64,000 bases of DNA from Poa pratensis. Its lineage: Eukaryota; Streptophyta; Magnoliopsida; Poales; Poaceae. Under the pieces are notes generated by a model. That model was not told the origin of the DNA. It made no database searches and was given only the letters and a program-made list of their open reading frames with translations. A program made the translations under genes and the position numbers. Positions 1 to 11,903 of the stretch are shown here, one piece after another (the stretch's first letter is position 1; every line of letters starts with the position of its first letter). Where the stretch lies: NCBI GenBank assembly GCA_947311845.1, contig CAMZMU010000041.1, positions 136,552,542-136,616,541 of the forward strand, read 5' to 3'.

Positions 1-669
1 GGACAATCGGGCGGTATGCGAGGCAGCGGGGACATGGTGATCATACTCCTCTTCTCTGACTTGCGGAACTTGCGGTTGCTGGGTGTACATTGCGCCAAAA
101 AATAGTCAAACATTCGGAAGTGGAGTATATACAGAGATAAAGCTTTTTTTTTTTTTGCAGGAATATACAGAGATAAAGCTTTTAACCCCAAAAATAATAC
201 TATACCTAGCTATTTCCTTCATGTTGTAGGTGACGCGCAGCTCGTTGGCTCGTGGAATTGCCGAGGACTTGCCCGGATCCAGATGCTCAGAGAAGAGGCA
301 GAGCGAGCGGCCGTCGGGAGTCAGCACGGCGGAAGCGCTGGCGATGACGCTGCAGCCCTTGATGGTTCGCACGGTGCGCAGGACGTCGAGGGCGTCGTCG
401 CTCCGGCCGAGGATACGACCGGATCGCGCGACGCGGAAACGGTGCAGCCCTAGGACACTGTCATTTATAGACTTGGAGCCGGAGAGGAAGCCGACTAGCA
501 GCGACCACGCGGGGCTGTTGTCCGCCCCGGCCGGTATGCAGAGGTAGTCCATGCCGGGGGCGACGCGCGGGATCCGGGGCGAGCAGGCCCGCCGCCAGCA
601 GCAGAAGCATCTGTAGAGAGGGCAGCTGCCCGCCTCCACCTCCTCCTTCTTGACGGCCGCCGCCATCAT
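1..669 (-). CDS. Unrecognised host gene, first exon and start of second (runs off window)
   Basis: An open frame starts at an ATG at 669 on the minus strand (a second ATG follows at once) and stays open to a good splice donor (AG then GTATAG) at 206/205. That gives 154 codons plus two bases. The product begins MMAAAVKKEEVEAG, has a Cys-rich stretch (CFCCWRRAC) and then a globular-looking part (SVLGLHRFRVARSG). An acceptor at 79 would open a second exon, 78 to the window edge, which continues in phase. The intron would be about 127 bp. Codon use is GC-rich as in grass exons. I recognise no family. The rest of the gene lies outside the window, so function cannot be stated. The exon model is inference from splice signals. 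Confidence 0.45.
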
Positions 670-761
670 CGACCCTTTGCTCTTCCACCAACAAGGATGG
701 GATTGGGGTTTCGATTCGATTTGGGGAATAACCAGAAGGAAAAACAAAGCAAGCTTTTTAG

Positions 762-905
762 GGCCAAGCCGTCGGACAGAGATCAGGTGACATGCGGCCT
801 TTGCATATCACACGGTGACATGCGGCCTAAATTCAAATTTAAACATTGCAATTTTTTTTGAAACAAAGGCCGCATGCCACCTAATCTCAAGCCGTCCGTT
901 TTTCT
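762..905. repeat. Small inverted repeat, possible MITE remnant
   Basis: Arms at 762-803 and 864-905 are inverted copies with a few mismatches, sharing GGTGACATGCGGCCTTTG. The spacer holds a third partial copy in the same sense as the left arm. It lies just upstream of the gene at the left edge. No clear target-site duplication was found, so the class is open. Confidence 0.4.
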
Positions 906-939
906 TTTGAGGGAAAGCTACCAGGCCGATTTTTTATTT

Positions 940-1672
940 TTTTTGACGATGTACACCTGTAGGCATACATTACTTGCATTTGCATTACGAATACAGAGTT
1001 GAAATAAATATAAGTAATACAAAACTAGGAAGATACAACCGATACCGCTGTCGCCGCAACTATCATGCACCCATGTTGTTCGCCGTCGCCGAAGAAGAAG
1101 AGCACCAACAATTGGTCCACATATTGACGTTGAAAAAACCCCTTGCCATGAGACGTTAACGAGCCGTGATAGCCACCAGCCCCTTAAGGCTGGATCATGC
1201 CGATAAAAAAATATCGGCCAGATGAGCCCTCCAAGCCTCTTCAACGCTGGATCCGGGGCCAACGCCACCCCGCCCTTCAACAGGCGGCTAGATCCCTCCC
1301 CATCTTCCGCAGATCTACAGTAGTCACCACCGCCGCACCCCAAGAGCGACTCATCCCGCCGCCACGCCAAGACGCAACGCCTGATTGAAGTCGCTCCAAC
1401 AGTTTGGACTCCACAAGCCAGCAACACCTCCGACGAGCAGGAGCATAGGCTGGGCGACCATTATTCCTACAAGCACCATTAGCATCCGCTCCACCATGAC
1501 GCCAACTGAGGAAACTCGAAACATATAAAAAACTTGGACTGACACACACACACGTGAGCCAGAGCTCCCCTCCCCCCTTACGACGTCGGGACGGCGATCG
1601 GAGAGGAAGGGGAGCGGTGGAATCCCCGGCGGCGGATTGTGGGATCTGCGAGATTGGAACTGCCGGGCATAA
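940..1672 (-). mobile_element. GC-rich poly(T)-headed retroposon (minus strand)
   Basis: A T-rich tract at about 931-944 (a poly(A) tail read on the minus strand) is followed by GC-rich sequence with no domain I recognise. The right edge abuts the C-terminal end of an old LINE at about 1672. The build (short tail, GC-rich body, no RT) resembles the elements at 44662-45504 and 46548-47700 and suggests a non-autonomous retroposon moved by LINE machinery. No target duplication was identified, so both ends are approximate. Confidence 0.35.
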
Positions 1673-3600
1673 TAGATACATCGTCTACAATTACAGGACG
1701 CACATTAATAGGAGGTTCATCATGCCAAATAACATGTTCGACCTCACTGAATTTAGCTAAAACAGGAGCATCTCTATTAGCCTCCCTAGGACAATATGCT
1801 TAAAAGAGACACGAGCAAAATTATGACAGAGAAAAGACTCCTCGTAAATTACCTCCGCTGGTCCGAGAGAATTCCCGTCATCTTGCATGATTTGCACTAC
1901 CTCCATACAATCTGATCCGACAATAATTTAATTGCAGCCAACCATACCAGCAAGTAGGAGGCCATTCCGCAGCCCATGAGCTTCAGCCGTGGCTGCTTCA
2001 TCAACATGTTGTAAGCTCCATCGACCACCAGAAACGAAACCACCAAAATGACCCCGTATAATTGCCCCTTACCTCTAGTTCTTGAATCAATATTAAATGA
2101 AGCATCAACGTTAAGTTTCAAATTCTTCAGGAGGCTTATCCTAGCCATGTCTATCAATTGGCCCTCGCGTAATAATTTTGGCAATTTTGTAGTTCAAAGC
2201 TATTCCCTCCGTTTTTTAATATAATATGTTTTAAGTGTTACACATGTTGTCTACATACATACTAAAATGAGTTCACATATAAACTAAAATGTGTCTAAAT
2301 ACATATGTGTGCATGTGAATGTGGACAAAAGGTAAAACATTTTATATTAGAAAACGGAGGGAGTAATACATATTGTTTGAGCCGATCTGGCAGGATCATG
2401 GATTAGCTCACCACGAGTAACCTTACGCCTCTTCCACCGTGTGTACCAAACTGTAAAAGCAACTAGGTCACTTCTTTGTAAACCATGGTGCATACGAGTT
2501 TCACCCGGATCAACTAGTAATGTGATCAGAGCAGGCACGCGTTGCACCTTATGCAAGCAAGCTTGCTGGACACTATCAAGCATACCCAAATAGCGCCAAA
2601 TATTTTTGACTCTCAAACATTGAAAAAATGCATGTGTGATGCTCTCGCAGTCCAGCGAACAAAGAGGACATTGACTTGATGGCTGAACATGACGCAAGCA
2701 CGCCATTGCAAGGTATAGCTCCGAGTACAGCTCTCCAACAATGTATGTATCTTCACCTTTGCTGGTACCTTAAGCGACCATATAGCTTCCAAACCGGATT
2801 AGACGAGGACGCATCAAACAACCTCATCCTACAGAGTTTTCTTCCATGATGGAAATCCAACTCTTGATAATAGGCAGACCGGACAAAAAAAATCCATTTT
2901 TTATTAAAATGACATGAGATGAAAATCTCCATCATCCCAGTAGCTAGTGGTATTTTCAGGATTCATTCACCATCAACCCACCAGAACATGTCTCTAATAA
3001 TTTCTTCATTCCATGTTCCATTCTTGTGGTCAATAAGCTCGAACACTTGTGAATACACGATATTACCCCTCCTGGTCATGATCCTTCTGTTTGACCTGCT
3101 AGGTACCCAACAATCAGTCCATATATTAATACTTTCACCATTGCCAACTCTCCAAATGTGTCCTCTTTTAAAAGTCTGAATATCTGTCCAAATACTCTGT
3201 CAAGTGTAAGAACTTCCTTCTTCAACTCACAGTTTAGGACATCACTTCATGGGTAATATTTAGAACGTAGCACTTGAGCACATAAACAATCCGGATCTAA
3301 AATTAGCCTCCAAGATTGCTTTGCTAACATAGCAAGGTTGAAGCTTCCCAAATCACTAAAGCCCATTCCACCATGTTTCTTGGGGATACACATTTTCCAC
3401 CACCCAAACCAGTGCATACGCTTCTGCTGTTCCTCATCTCCCCACCATAACTAGGACATTGCTGAGATTATCCCTTTATGTATATGTTTGGGTAGCTTAA
3501 AGACATACACTGCATAAGCATGAATAGCTTGAATAATGGACTTGATAAGGGAAATCCTCTTTGGCACCCGAGCACATATAGTCCCTATATCCTATCCATG
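1672..3600 (-). pseudogene. Degenerate L1-type LINE ORF2 C-terminal half (RT thumb, zf-RVT, RNase H)
   Basis: Read on the minus strand, conceptual pieces follow the order of a plant LINE ORF2. From about 3590 to 3260 there is an RT-connection region with LWWGDEE and a GGMGF-type stretch. A zinc-finger zf-RVT piece (CPLCSLDCESITHAFFQC) spans about 2706-2450. An RNase H piece (LKLNVDASFN) lies near 2120, with a REANRDAPVLAKFS-like tail near 1770. Frames shift and stop repeatedly. The EN domain and the RT catalytic core are absent, so the copy is 5'-truncated near 3600. A Stowaway MITE splits the zf-RVT and RNase H parts. It is long dead. Confidence 0.7.
2203..2363. mobile_element. Stowaway-type MITE
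   Basis: A 161-bp element with inverted ends (TTCCCTCCGTTTTTTAATAT on the left; the right end reads CTCCCTCCGTTTTCTAATAT on the opposite strand). It is flanked by TA at 2201-2202 and 2364-2365, the Tc1/mariner-type target duplication. It carries no ORF and sits inside the old LINE, so it is the younger insertion. Confidence 0.85.
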
Positions 3601-4061
3601 CAAACTCGTCGAGATCTGTGCCCTCCTGTCCCCTTCAACTTCTTTTACCACAGTAATTTCAGACATTGGCCCACATCTGCCCAGCAATTAATTCAGCATG
3701 GTTCCGTTGAACCCTGAAGGAACGGATGGAAACGAAACGGATGGACCGCTAGTCCGCTATCTGTACGCTGTACCTGAGTGCTTGATTTGGTTGCTGTCCA
3801 CCAGGTCTATTTATACCGGGACGTGCTCCTCACTTACCTCCCAAACGATTCAAATTTTAAATCAACACGCATGACTTATTTTTTTTTAATCACCAGTTGC
3901 CAAATATCGGATCACCATAGCAATTCACTCATTCCATCTACGATCCGTGCCTGCCAACCTCTCCCTCCCCCAATATTGATCCACCTATTCAAGTATTCAT
4001 ATATTTCTCTTACTAGGCCGGCAAAGCAGCCGTGTACAATACTGATGTGAAAAAACAAATG

Positions 4062-4202
4062 CAGATTGACACAAAATAATTGACTCCAGAAACATTACCA
4101 ATCAGATACAGATTAACACAAAATCATTAACTTCAGAAAAACCACCAATCAGATACAGATTGACACAAAATCATTGACTTCAGAAACATCACCAATCAGA
4201 TA
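4062..4202. repeat. 47-bp tandem repeat, three copies
   Basis: Three consecutive 47-bp units, each starting CAGATTGACACAAAAT or a close variant and ending CCAATCAGATA, with a few substitutions between units. It lies downstream (minus-strand sense) of the last recognisable exon of the split host gene. The rest of 3600-4315 shows no gene I can support. Confidence 0.85.
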
Positions 4203-5153
4203 CAAATGTAACCGGGATAAATAGTACATTCACAAGTGACAGGTTCACTTACACTACAAAAATATTTATAAAAAGAGGAACCGAAATTTATACTCATCCC
4301 CGCACCCTTCTACAATTAGTTTGGAGCAGCTGGTCCAGTGATGCCCTCGATACCCCATCTTGTGCACTTTTCCGGCTTCCTAGTAATTTTTGGTTCGTGC
4401 TCTCTTTTCTGGACATGCCGTTCTCTTAGGCCCATGCATGCGGCGAATTCCGCAAAATCGTGTTCTCTGCTTGTCCCCTCATAATGCACCCTGTCCATGG
4501 TTCTTTGTCAGATCCTTCAAACCACCCAATCCGCCTAATGGCATAGAAACTGTCACACTTCTCACCTTCTATCATCTTCACTTGGAAAAACACACTGCTC
4601 CACTTCTCCAGCTTATCTGCCTGACGATGTGTCGCCTGTGTACAGCTTGTTCATTTCCACCTCTTTTATTGCGTTGTAACCAGAATCATACAAAAAAAAA
4701 ATCCAAACCGCTCAAACATCGCCCTGGTGTAATTTTGCTTGCAAGAGGCCCATCCGGTTGGAGAAAAAAAGGAAAGAATGGAGGCCCTTGCACAACAGGC
4801 AGATGCTTCCCCATGTGTGTACACAACACAGTTGTAATAGATCTCTCGCCATATGTACATATAACGATCCTCGCCTAGTTTCCTATCCACATGCTGTAAC
4901 ACAAGAATGAAATAATTCTCTGATCCAGCCTCTTTCATAGACACCTGCCCGTGAGCCCAGATTCGCTCTTGGCAACGGCCTTTTTGGCCTGTAGTGAGAC
5001 GGATGAATCGCCAATGTACATGTTAAAGAAAGCCCCTGCTCATCAACAAACAAGACTTGGTTAAATTTACAAACCTATGGAGTTGGATCTTGAGGTGGAA
5101 CTTGTGAATATCGATCCAAGTGGACACTGCAGCATTCGGCTGTTCGTCGCACT

Positions 5154-6069
5154 GTGCATGCAGCGTCCGACCTTCCTGGGCTGGGTGCGGCCACTTCTGG
5201 CCCGCTTGAGCCAGTGGCTCGCTCCACCGTGACGGAGGCAACTGGCGGCCTGCAGCCGGAGCTGGCCGAGCTTGGGCCGATGGAGAGGACGCCGATGGGC
5301 TGGCCTGCTTCGGCGGAAGCTCTGGCTGCAGCGGATGGGCCGGTCGCGCTGACGGCCTGGTCCAGCTGGGCCTTGCTTCGGCTGGGCTGGACTTGGGGGG
5401 AGGGAGGTGGACTTGACTTCGACACAGTCCGCCACCCCTCCTACTACTGGTGGTTCTGTTGCAACGGATGGGTCGGGCTCTACTCCAACGCTGCTGACCC
5501 ATGCCGTTGCTTCGCCTCGCACACCACCCCTCACCGCGACGGCCTTTGCCGATGGGATCACTCCGGTTCGTCACAGTGTGAGGTTCGGGGTGGCTACGGA
5601 TGGGGCCTCCACGACGGATGAGGACTCGTTGAAGAGGGCTATGCGTCGCAAAGCGGCGCGCAACTTGGACTCTCTAGGTACGGAAATGAAGTCAAAATCC
5701 TTTCTTTCGTTTTCGCCTCTTTCCATTCAATCTAAGCTTAATAGTGTAGGGTTTAATCTTGGTAGTAATAAGAATCAAGTAGAGGTTTCAACTAATGTCT
5801 TGAGGCATATGGAATTTGACCGTCTAACGGTTATTCCTAAAGCTTCGACTGTGTTGACTTCCACCTATTTGGATGAAGAGGAAGCGATTGCCACATCAGA
5901 TGGTCAACTTCTTTCTCATCTAATTGGTGAAGTGTTGGAGGGTGGTTTGGATGACGACGGCTTGAGTTCATTATATGAGCTCAAAGCATCCGCTCGGAAA
6001 TCTAAATCTACAGCCAACAAGTCCCGGAAACGGACCAAGTTATCCAAATCTCCCACGGTTTCCCGATGA
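5154..6069 (+). pseudogene. LINE ORF1 (gag-like), frameshifted
   Basis: ORF1 is the nucleic-acid-binding protein of L1-type elements. Here an Ala/Gly/Pro-rich N-terminal part reads in one frame from 5154. The frame appears to move near a G-run at about 5395-5410, and the second part runs 5407-6069. That part is Ser/Thr-rich, then Lys-rich at the end (SARKSKSTANKSRKRTK). No zinc knuckle is visible. Its TGA (6067-6069) overlaps the ATG of ORF2 (6066-6068) as ATGA. The assignment rests mainly on position directly before an endonuclease-RT ORF. Confidence 0.55.
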
Positions 6070-9000
6070 ATGGCATGTTCAAAAATAGCAGAGGTCTTGG
6101 TGACTTGGCTAAACACTTGCACTTCGCTGATTGTATTCGGGACCATAATTTGGATTTCTTAGCTATTTCTGAGACGGGAAGACGTGAATTTCCACAATCT
6201 CTTTTGAACCGACTATCGGGCGGTATAGAGTTTGAGTGGTACTCGCGACCTCCTCATGGACGCTCCGGTGGCATTTTACTAGGCGTCAGGACTGATACCA
6301 TGGAAGTATTGGAGGTTACGGAAGGCAATTTTCATATCAAAATGCACATCCGTAATAAATCCGATAATTTCATTTGGAGTCTTGTCGCCGTGTATGGGCC
6401 GGCTCAGGAAGCGTCTAAGACTTCTTTTCTCGTTGAATTGGTAAACCTAGCAAAAGATAACCCACACCCTATTATCATTGGTGGGGATTTCAACCTGCTA
6501 CGGTTTCCGTTCGAGAAAAGTAAGGGTCGGTTCGACAACCGTTGGCCTCTTTTATTCAATGCAGTCATTGACAGCTTGAATTTAAGAGAGATTACGATGG
6601 TGGGAAGACAGTTCACCTGGGCTAATTCCCTCCCTGAACCCACTTACGAGAAACTAGACCGTGTACTGATGGATTCCGATTGGGAAGCTAGGTTCCCATT
6701 GGTGTCGGTACGGGCTCTAGAACGTATTGAGGGTTTGTCGGATCATGCTCCCATTCTATTGACCACTGGAGTGCCTAGTCCGCAATGTAAACCACGGTTC
6801 AAGTTTGAGCTTGGTTGGTTACACCCGAGGGCTTCCATGACATGGTTAAAAGAATCTGGGATTTACCGGTAGCGGGTGATACGCCTATCCAGCGGTGGAA
6901 CAATAAGATACGTGCTTTACGTACTCACCTCGTTGGTTGGGCTCGTCATACTACTGGTCTACTTAAAAAAGAAAAAGTACGACTTTCCTCGATAATCGAT
7001 GCTCTAGAAGCATTAGCAGAAGTTCGATTACTATCCGCGCAAGAAATTGAGCTAAAGAGCCAATCAAATGCACAGATAGCGAAACTACTGCGCGAGGAGG
7101 AGTTAAAATGGTATCAACGTTCTAAAGCTCAATTCATTCTAGAAGGGGACTCGAATACTCGCTATTTCCATAGTATTGCCAATGGCAGACACAGGAAAAA
7201 GCGTATTCATTCTCTGGTCCAGGATGAAGGAACGATTGAGGGCCAGGAACAACTAAAGTCGTATATTACAAATTACTATAAAGGCCTGTTCGGTGACCCT
7301 GAGGAGGGGAATTTCACCTTGGATGAGTCCCGAACAGAGGATATACCCCAGGTTTCAGAGGAGGAAAATAGCCTACTTACTAAACCCTATTCAGAGGAGG
7401 AAGTGAGAAAAGCAGTTTTCCAAATGAAACATAATTCAGCCCCTGGACCTGATGGATTTCCTGCTGAGTTCTACCAGAACTTTTGGGATGTTATCAAGGC
7501 CGATCTGCTTCAGTTGTTCGCTTGTCTTCACAATGGACAACTAGAGTTGTTTCGTCTCAATTTTGGTGAGATAATTTTATTACCTAAGGTTAACGAGGCA
7601 GAAAGGATCCAGCAGTTTAGACCTATATGCCTCCTTAACGTTAGTTTTAAAATATTCACCAAAGCGGCTACGATTCGACTGAACACTGTGGCAGATCATG
7701 TGGTTCGCCGTCTCAGACGGCTTTTATGCAAGGTCGCAACATCCTTGATGGAGTCGCGGTCCTACATGAAACAGTCCACGAACTACATAGGAAAAAGTTG
7801 AACGGGGTAATCCTGAAAATTGATTTTGAGAAAGCCTATGATAAAGTGAAGTGGTCTTTCATCCAGCAAACTCTCAGGATGAAAGGCTTTTCCTCTGAGT
7901 GGCACGCGTTAATTAATAGCTTTGTTTCCGGAGGAAGTGTAGCCATTAAGGTCAATGATGACACTGGCAGATACTTCCAAACGAAAAAAGGCCTCCGACA
8001 GGGTGACCCGCTATCGCCAATACTATTTAACATAGTGGCGGATATGCTGGCAATCCTGATCGAACGCGCTAAAACTGAGGGTCAGATTGAAGGAGTGATT
8101 CCACATCTTGTCGATGGTGGACTATCGATTCTTCAATATGCCGACGATACAATCCTTTTTATGGAACACGATATCGAAAAAGCTCGTAACCTTAAGTTGA
8201 TTTTGTCAGCTTTCGAGCAACTTTCGGGTCTTAAGATAAATTTCCATAAAAGTGAATTGTTTTGCTTTGGCGAGGCCCAAGAGAACGCCGCCTTGTATGC
8301 CGATTTTTGGCTGTGAGCAAGGACAATTTCCTATCAACTATTTGGGTATCCCGATTCATTATCGGAGACTTACAAATGCTGAATGGAAAAGGTGGAGGAA
8401 AGGCTTCAATTACGTTTAAATAGCTGGAAAGGCAAACTCCTATCTCTGGGTGGAAGATTGGTTCTCATAAACTCGGTACTTACGAACATGGTACTGTATA
8501 TGATTTCATTCTTCCAACTGCCAAAAGGGGTCTTAAAACGATTGGATTATTTCCGATCTAGATTCTTTTGGCAAGGGGATTGTGAGAAGAAAAAATATCG
8601 ACTGACTAAATGGAGTGTGGTTTGCTGCCCTAAAGACCAAGGAGGGCTCGGAGTTCATGACCTTGAGGTCAAGAACAGAGCGCTGCTAGGTAAATGGCTA
8701 TTTAAACTTCTTTCTGAAGATGGAGTTTGGCAAACCCTCCTTAGGAGAAAATATGTCGGAGATCAAGCTGTTTCCCAGGTTCTTTGGAAACCTGGTGATT
8801 CACACTTCTGGGCAGGCCTCATGGCTACAAAGAAGTTCTTTTTCCCACATGGCTCTTTCTCAATTAGGGATGGATCGGAAATTCGTTTCTGGGAGGATAT
8901 TTGGCTTGGCCAATCTACCCTCAAAGAACAATATCCGGCTCTATATTCTATTGTTCGAAACAAAAGCGACACGATCGCGAAGGTGTTGGATACTTTCCCA

Positions 9001-9748
9001 CCAAATGTTTCGTTCAGAAGAAGTTTACTTGGAACACGACAAGCATCTTGGAATGCTTTGCTCATCCGATTGGATTCAATCCATTTGTCGGAAGGTCCAG
9101 ATAAGTTTCAATGGAATCTCACGAAGAACGGCAAATTCTCGGTTGATTCTATGTATAGAGCGCTCATTCTACCCGAAATTCCAGTCGATAGTTCTAATAA
9201 TAACAAACTTTGGAAGATGAAGATACCACTAAAAACTAAAGTGTTTGCGTGGTATTTACGTCGAGGAGTAATTCTCACCAAAGATAACCTTGCCAAACGC
9301 AATTGGCACGGAAGTAAAAAGTGTGTCTTCTGTCAACACGACGAGACCATTACGCACTTATTCTTCCAGTGCGAGTTCGCTAGGTCTATATGGTCAGCCA
9401 TCCAGATAGGTTCTACCTTACATCCCCTAATTCTGTTGCTAACATTTTTGGCAACTGGTTAAATGGAGTGGATCTAGGTTCAAACTATTCAGTAGGGTGG
9501 GAGCGATTGCTGTTATTTGGTCGCTATGGCTATGTAGAAATGACAAGGTTTTTAATGATAAAAATGCTTCTCTTATGCATGTTATTTACCGGTGCACAGC
9601 GACGCTACGAGCATGGTCTTCCCTGCAGCGTGTGGAGTACCGACACTTATTTTTGGAGGTGGCGTCGAGACTGGAGGCTGCGGCCAGAGAGTTATTTTTC
9701 CGGCATGGGTGGCAACATAGACTCCGGATAGACCTACCAGCATCTTAG
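6066..9748 (+). pseudogene. LINE ORF2: endonuclease, reverse transcriptase, zf-RVT; frameshifted
   Basis: Starting at the ATG at 6066, the first part is an APE-type endonuclease (NSRGLG; GGDFNLLR; SDHAPILL at its end). The RT follows with APGPDGFPAEF near 7440, GLRQGDPLSPILF near 7990 and the catalytic YADD at 8137-8148. A zf-RVT domain (CVFCQHDETITHLFFQC) lies near 9320-9380, and the protein ends at 9748. The frame changes at about 6815-6870, 7710-7730, 8290-8385 and 9440-9500, all apparently small indels, so no full-length product is possible. The catalytic motifs themselves are intact. The domain order matches plant L1 elements without RNase H. Confidence 0.85.
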
Positions 9749-10651
9749 GTGGATCTACAATTTCTCATTTTAATATGTAATTCGCCTTTTATCTTTTGTT
9801 TTCAGACTTGTGTGATGATAAACTGGTGGCTGTGTGCATCTTAGCTATGCAGAACCCTGGTGTAATGCTTAAACCTTTTAAGTAATAAAAACCCTTTATA
9901 AAAAAAAACTTTCTTTCAAAAGTACTGACTGGGAAACATGTACCTACTGTAAAGGTCTTTGCTCCGAACAGCACTAATTTGTCTGCCATGGACTGCGAGG
10001 AAATGCTCTTGTCAAGGTCCACCCAGTATTACGTCAACAACACCTCGAAACGAATTTTTTTGTTCTACAGCATAAGGTACTTAGTTTCCCTTATTAGCTG
10101 GTCATTAGATGTTTGGCAGAAGTCGATCTTTGTGCCCTGCAATTACATTGACATTTTAACCACTCAAGTCTGAAAATCGCAGAACATAAAGTACGGTGTT
10201 GGAATATCTTACAACACGTATTGGAGTATCTTCAGTGAAGTAAGAACCAAAGGTCTTCAAGCAACGATAATCAGTGTTAGGATTCATCTGTTGAACGAAT
10301 AAAATGCAATCTCCCCCATGACTTTATAGGAGAGTAGCAAAGAAAGTAAAGAACCAGTTGAAGCAGCAAGTACCTTCTGCAAACGCAGGCCAATTGACCT
10401 CTCAAATACACTGCTCAGAATAATAAAACAAGCTAGTTCAGCCTGGAGTAAATGACATGTTATTTTAAGAGAATACATATGTGTATAGAACTTTTTGTGC
10501 ACAGTAAAATCATAATACTCACTCTCTTATGGCACCAATGCTAAGGTTGTTGTAGTTAACTACCAACCTAACTCTGATATGAAGGTTTTCCCTGAAAAAA
10601 TATAACACAATGTTATTATCACCGAATTAAAACAGAGGAAGATATAATGTA

Positions 10652-10766
10652 CTCCCTCCGTTCGGAAAAGGATGTCACAAAAATGGATAATGTACTCCCT
10701 CCGTTCGGAAAAGGATGTCATAAAAATGGAATCATTTTTATGACATCCTTTTTCGAACGGAGGGAG
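10652..10766. mobile_element. Very short Stowaway-like MITE with a tandem copy of its left arm
   Basis: The core at 10695-10766 is a 72-bp near-perfect hairpin (arms starting CTCCCTCCGTTCG) flanked by TA at 10693-10694 and 10767-10768. Directly to its left, from 10652, the first 40 or so bases of the same arm are repeated in the same orientation, also preceded by TA. It lies in intron-like sequence of the split host gene. Confidence 0.8.
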
Positions 10767-11903
10767 TACGAGGTAATAAGTTTTCTAACATATTTCCACA
10801 AAATATTCTAGATACCTTTCAGAAGCACTAGATATGGACTCTTTAGACCTAGCGATCTATGGACATGTGTCTGAAACTTGCCCATATATCTAATTATTCA
10901 CAAAGTACTGAAATGAGCACACACATGCAGAATCCTGACAAGAAGATACTAGCCGATAGCAATATGCAGTACTGCCGCAAACCAACTGCAATAGTGAGAT
11001 ATCAACAGAGAGGTCCCTAGCTCTTGCTTTATGACACTATCAGAGGGGGTTTCAGCAATCAGCATAGCTCCTGACTGATCTTCCGAGAGCTCCCAACCGA
11101 CTGGAGCAAAGGGGTCTATCCGGTGGCACGGAACCAATCGTAACCCCGAATGCCAAGATAATATATTTGTAAAAATCCCAGAGTTGGATTCTCCAAAACT
11201 ACCATTGTAATTGTAATACACTGAACCATGTGTTTCCTATGTCAGTTACCAGTTGGTTTAGCTATTCCCAAGCAGCCCGGAGTGTGAAGTCAATGCAAAA
11301 TTTGCAGACTAACCTTTTGGCCCATCCTGGATCCTGGGGGTCAACTTTAATGGTTGCACCTTGTGATGCTGGTACTGATTTCCGCGGACGCTGCTATCCA
11401 CCTCGATTCCATCCGAAACCTCGTCTCGTCCCCTTATCACGCCGACGCAAGTGTGAGCTTCGGCCATGGCGTCGGCCGCGGCTGCTGGATCTTGCTCTGC
11501 CACGCAGCTCCGTGCCGCTGCACGCAAGAGATTCAGCGGATCTTCGCAATCTCCCCCATCCTCTGGCAGCGGGAACCTAAGGACGCTGCTTGTAAATTCC
11601 CCATACCCGAGCCGCTCAAATACATATACGAATCAGGATATGAATACTACAGAATCATTACCGTATCTAACAGAAACTCGATTCCTTCCATCTATGCTGC
11701 TCCCCCGGCAAGCACATCCATTACCCAGTTCGTCATGTCCCTACGGGACAAGAAGACTCACCATCTTGTACCTCCGGTCCGGCGACGATGGACATCTATT
11801 CCGTCTCCTGCCGCCAGAAATGAGGAAACGTCCGTTCGTTCATGGCCCCACCCTACGCGTCAGAACAGAGAGAGTTTTACCACGCGATTTTACCTGACTC
11901 TGC

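Larger units (their letters stand above)
5050..9909 (+). mobile_element. L1-type LINE, nearly full length, inserted in the unrecognised gene
   Basis: Order on the plus strand: GC-rich ORF1 region (about 5150-6069), ORF2 with endonuclease, reverse transcriptase and zf-RVT (6066-9748), a 150-bp 3' UTR with AATAAAA near 9883, and an A-rich tail ending at 9909. Host exon-like sequence in the opposite sense lies on both sides, so the LINE probably sits in an intron of that gene. I could not find its target duplication, so the 5' border (between about 5040 and 5150) is approximate. There is no RNase H domain at the C-terminus, unlike two other LINEs in the window. Confidence 0.8.
4316..11467 (-). 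pseudogene. Unrecognised multi-exon host gene, decayed and split by a LINE
   Basis: A likely first exon runs from an ATG at 11467 (good context, GCCATGG) to a donor (AAAAG then GTTAGT) at 11314/11313. Further exon-like pieces have clean plant splice borders: 10591-10523 (acceptor TTTTTTCAG, donor GTGAGT; ENLHIRVRLVVNYNN), 10442-10374 (AELACFIILSSVFERS), 10287 to about 10236 (MNPNTDYRCLKTFGSY), and about 10160 to 9957 (GTKIDFCQTSNDQ to ADKLVLFGAKTFT). Beyond the inserted LINE, coding-like pieces occur at about 5035-4946 (FFNMYIGDSSVSLQAKK) and 4600-4316 (VFFQVKMIEGEKCDSFYAIRR, then a C-terminus ending GITGPAAPN). The piece at 10160-9957 has two in-frame stops, and some exon phases do not match. 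The copy is therefore probably broken, unless my exon borders are wrong. I do not recognise the family. Confidence 0.45.

Noticed and set aside
5023..5621. Several overlapping frames on both strands of the LINE 5' region
   Set aside because: GC-rich low-complexity translations; only the plus-strand frame leading into ORF1 fits the element.
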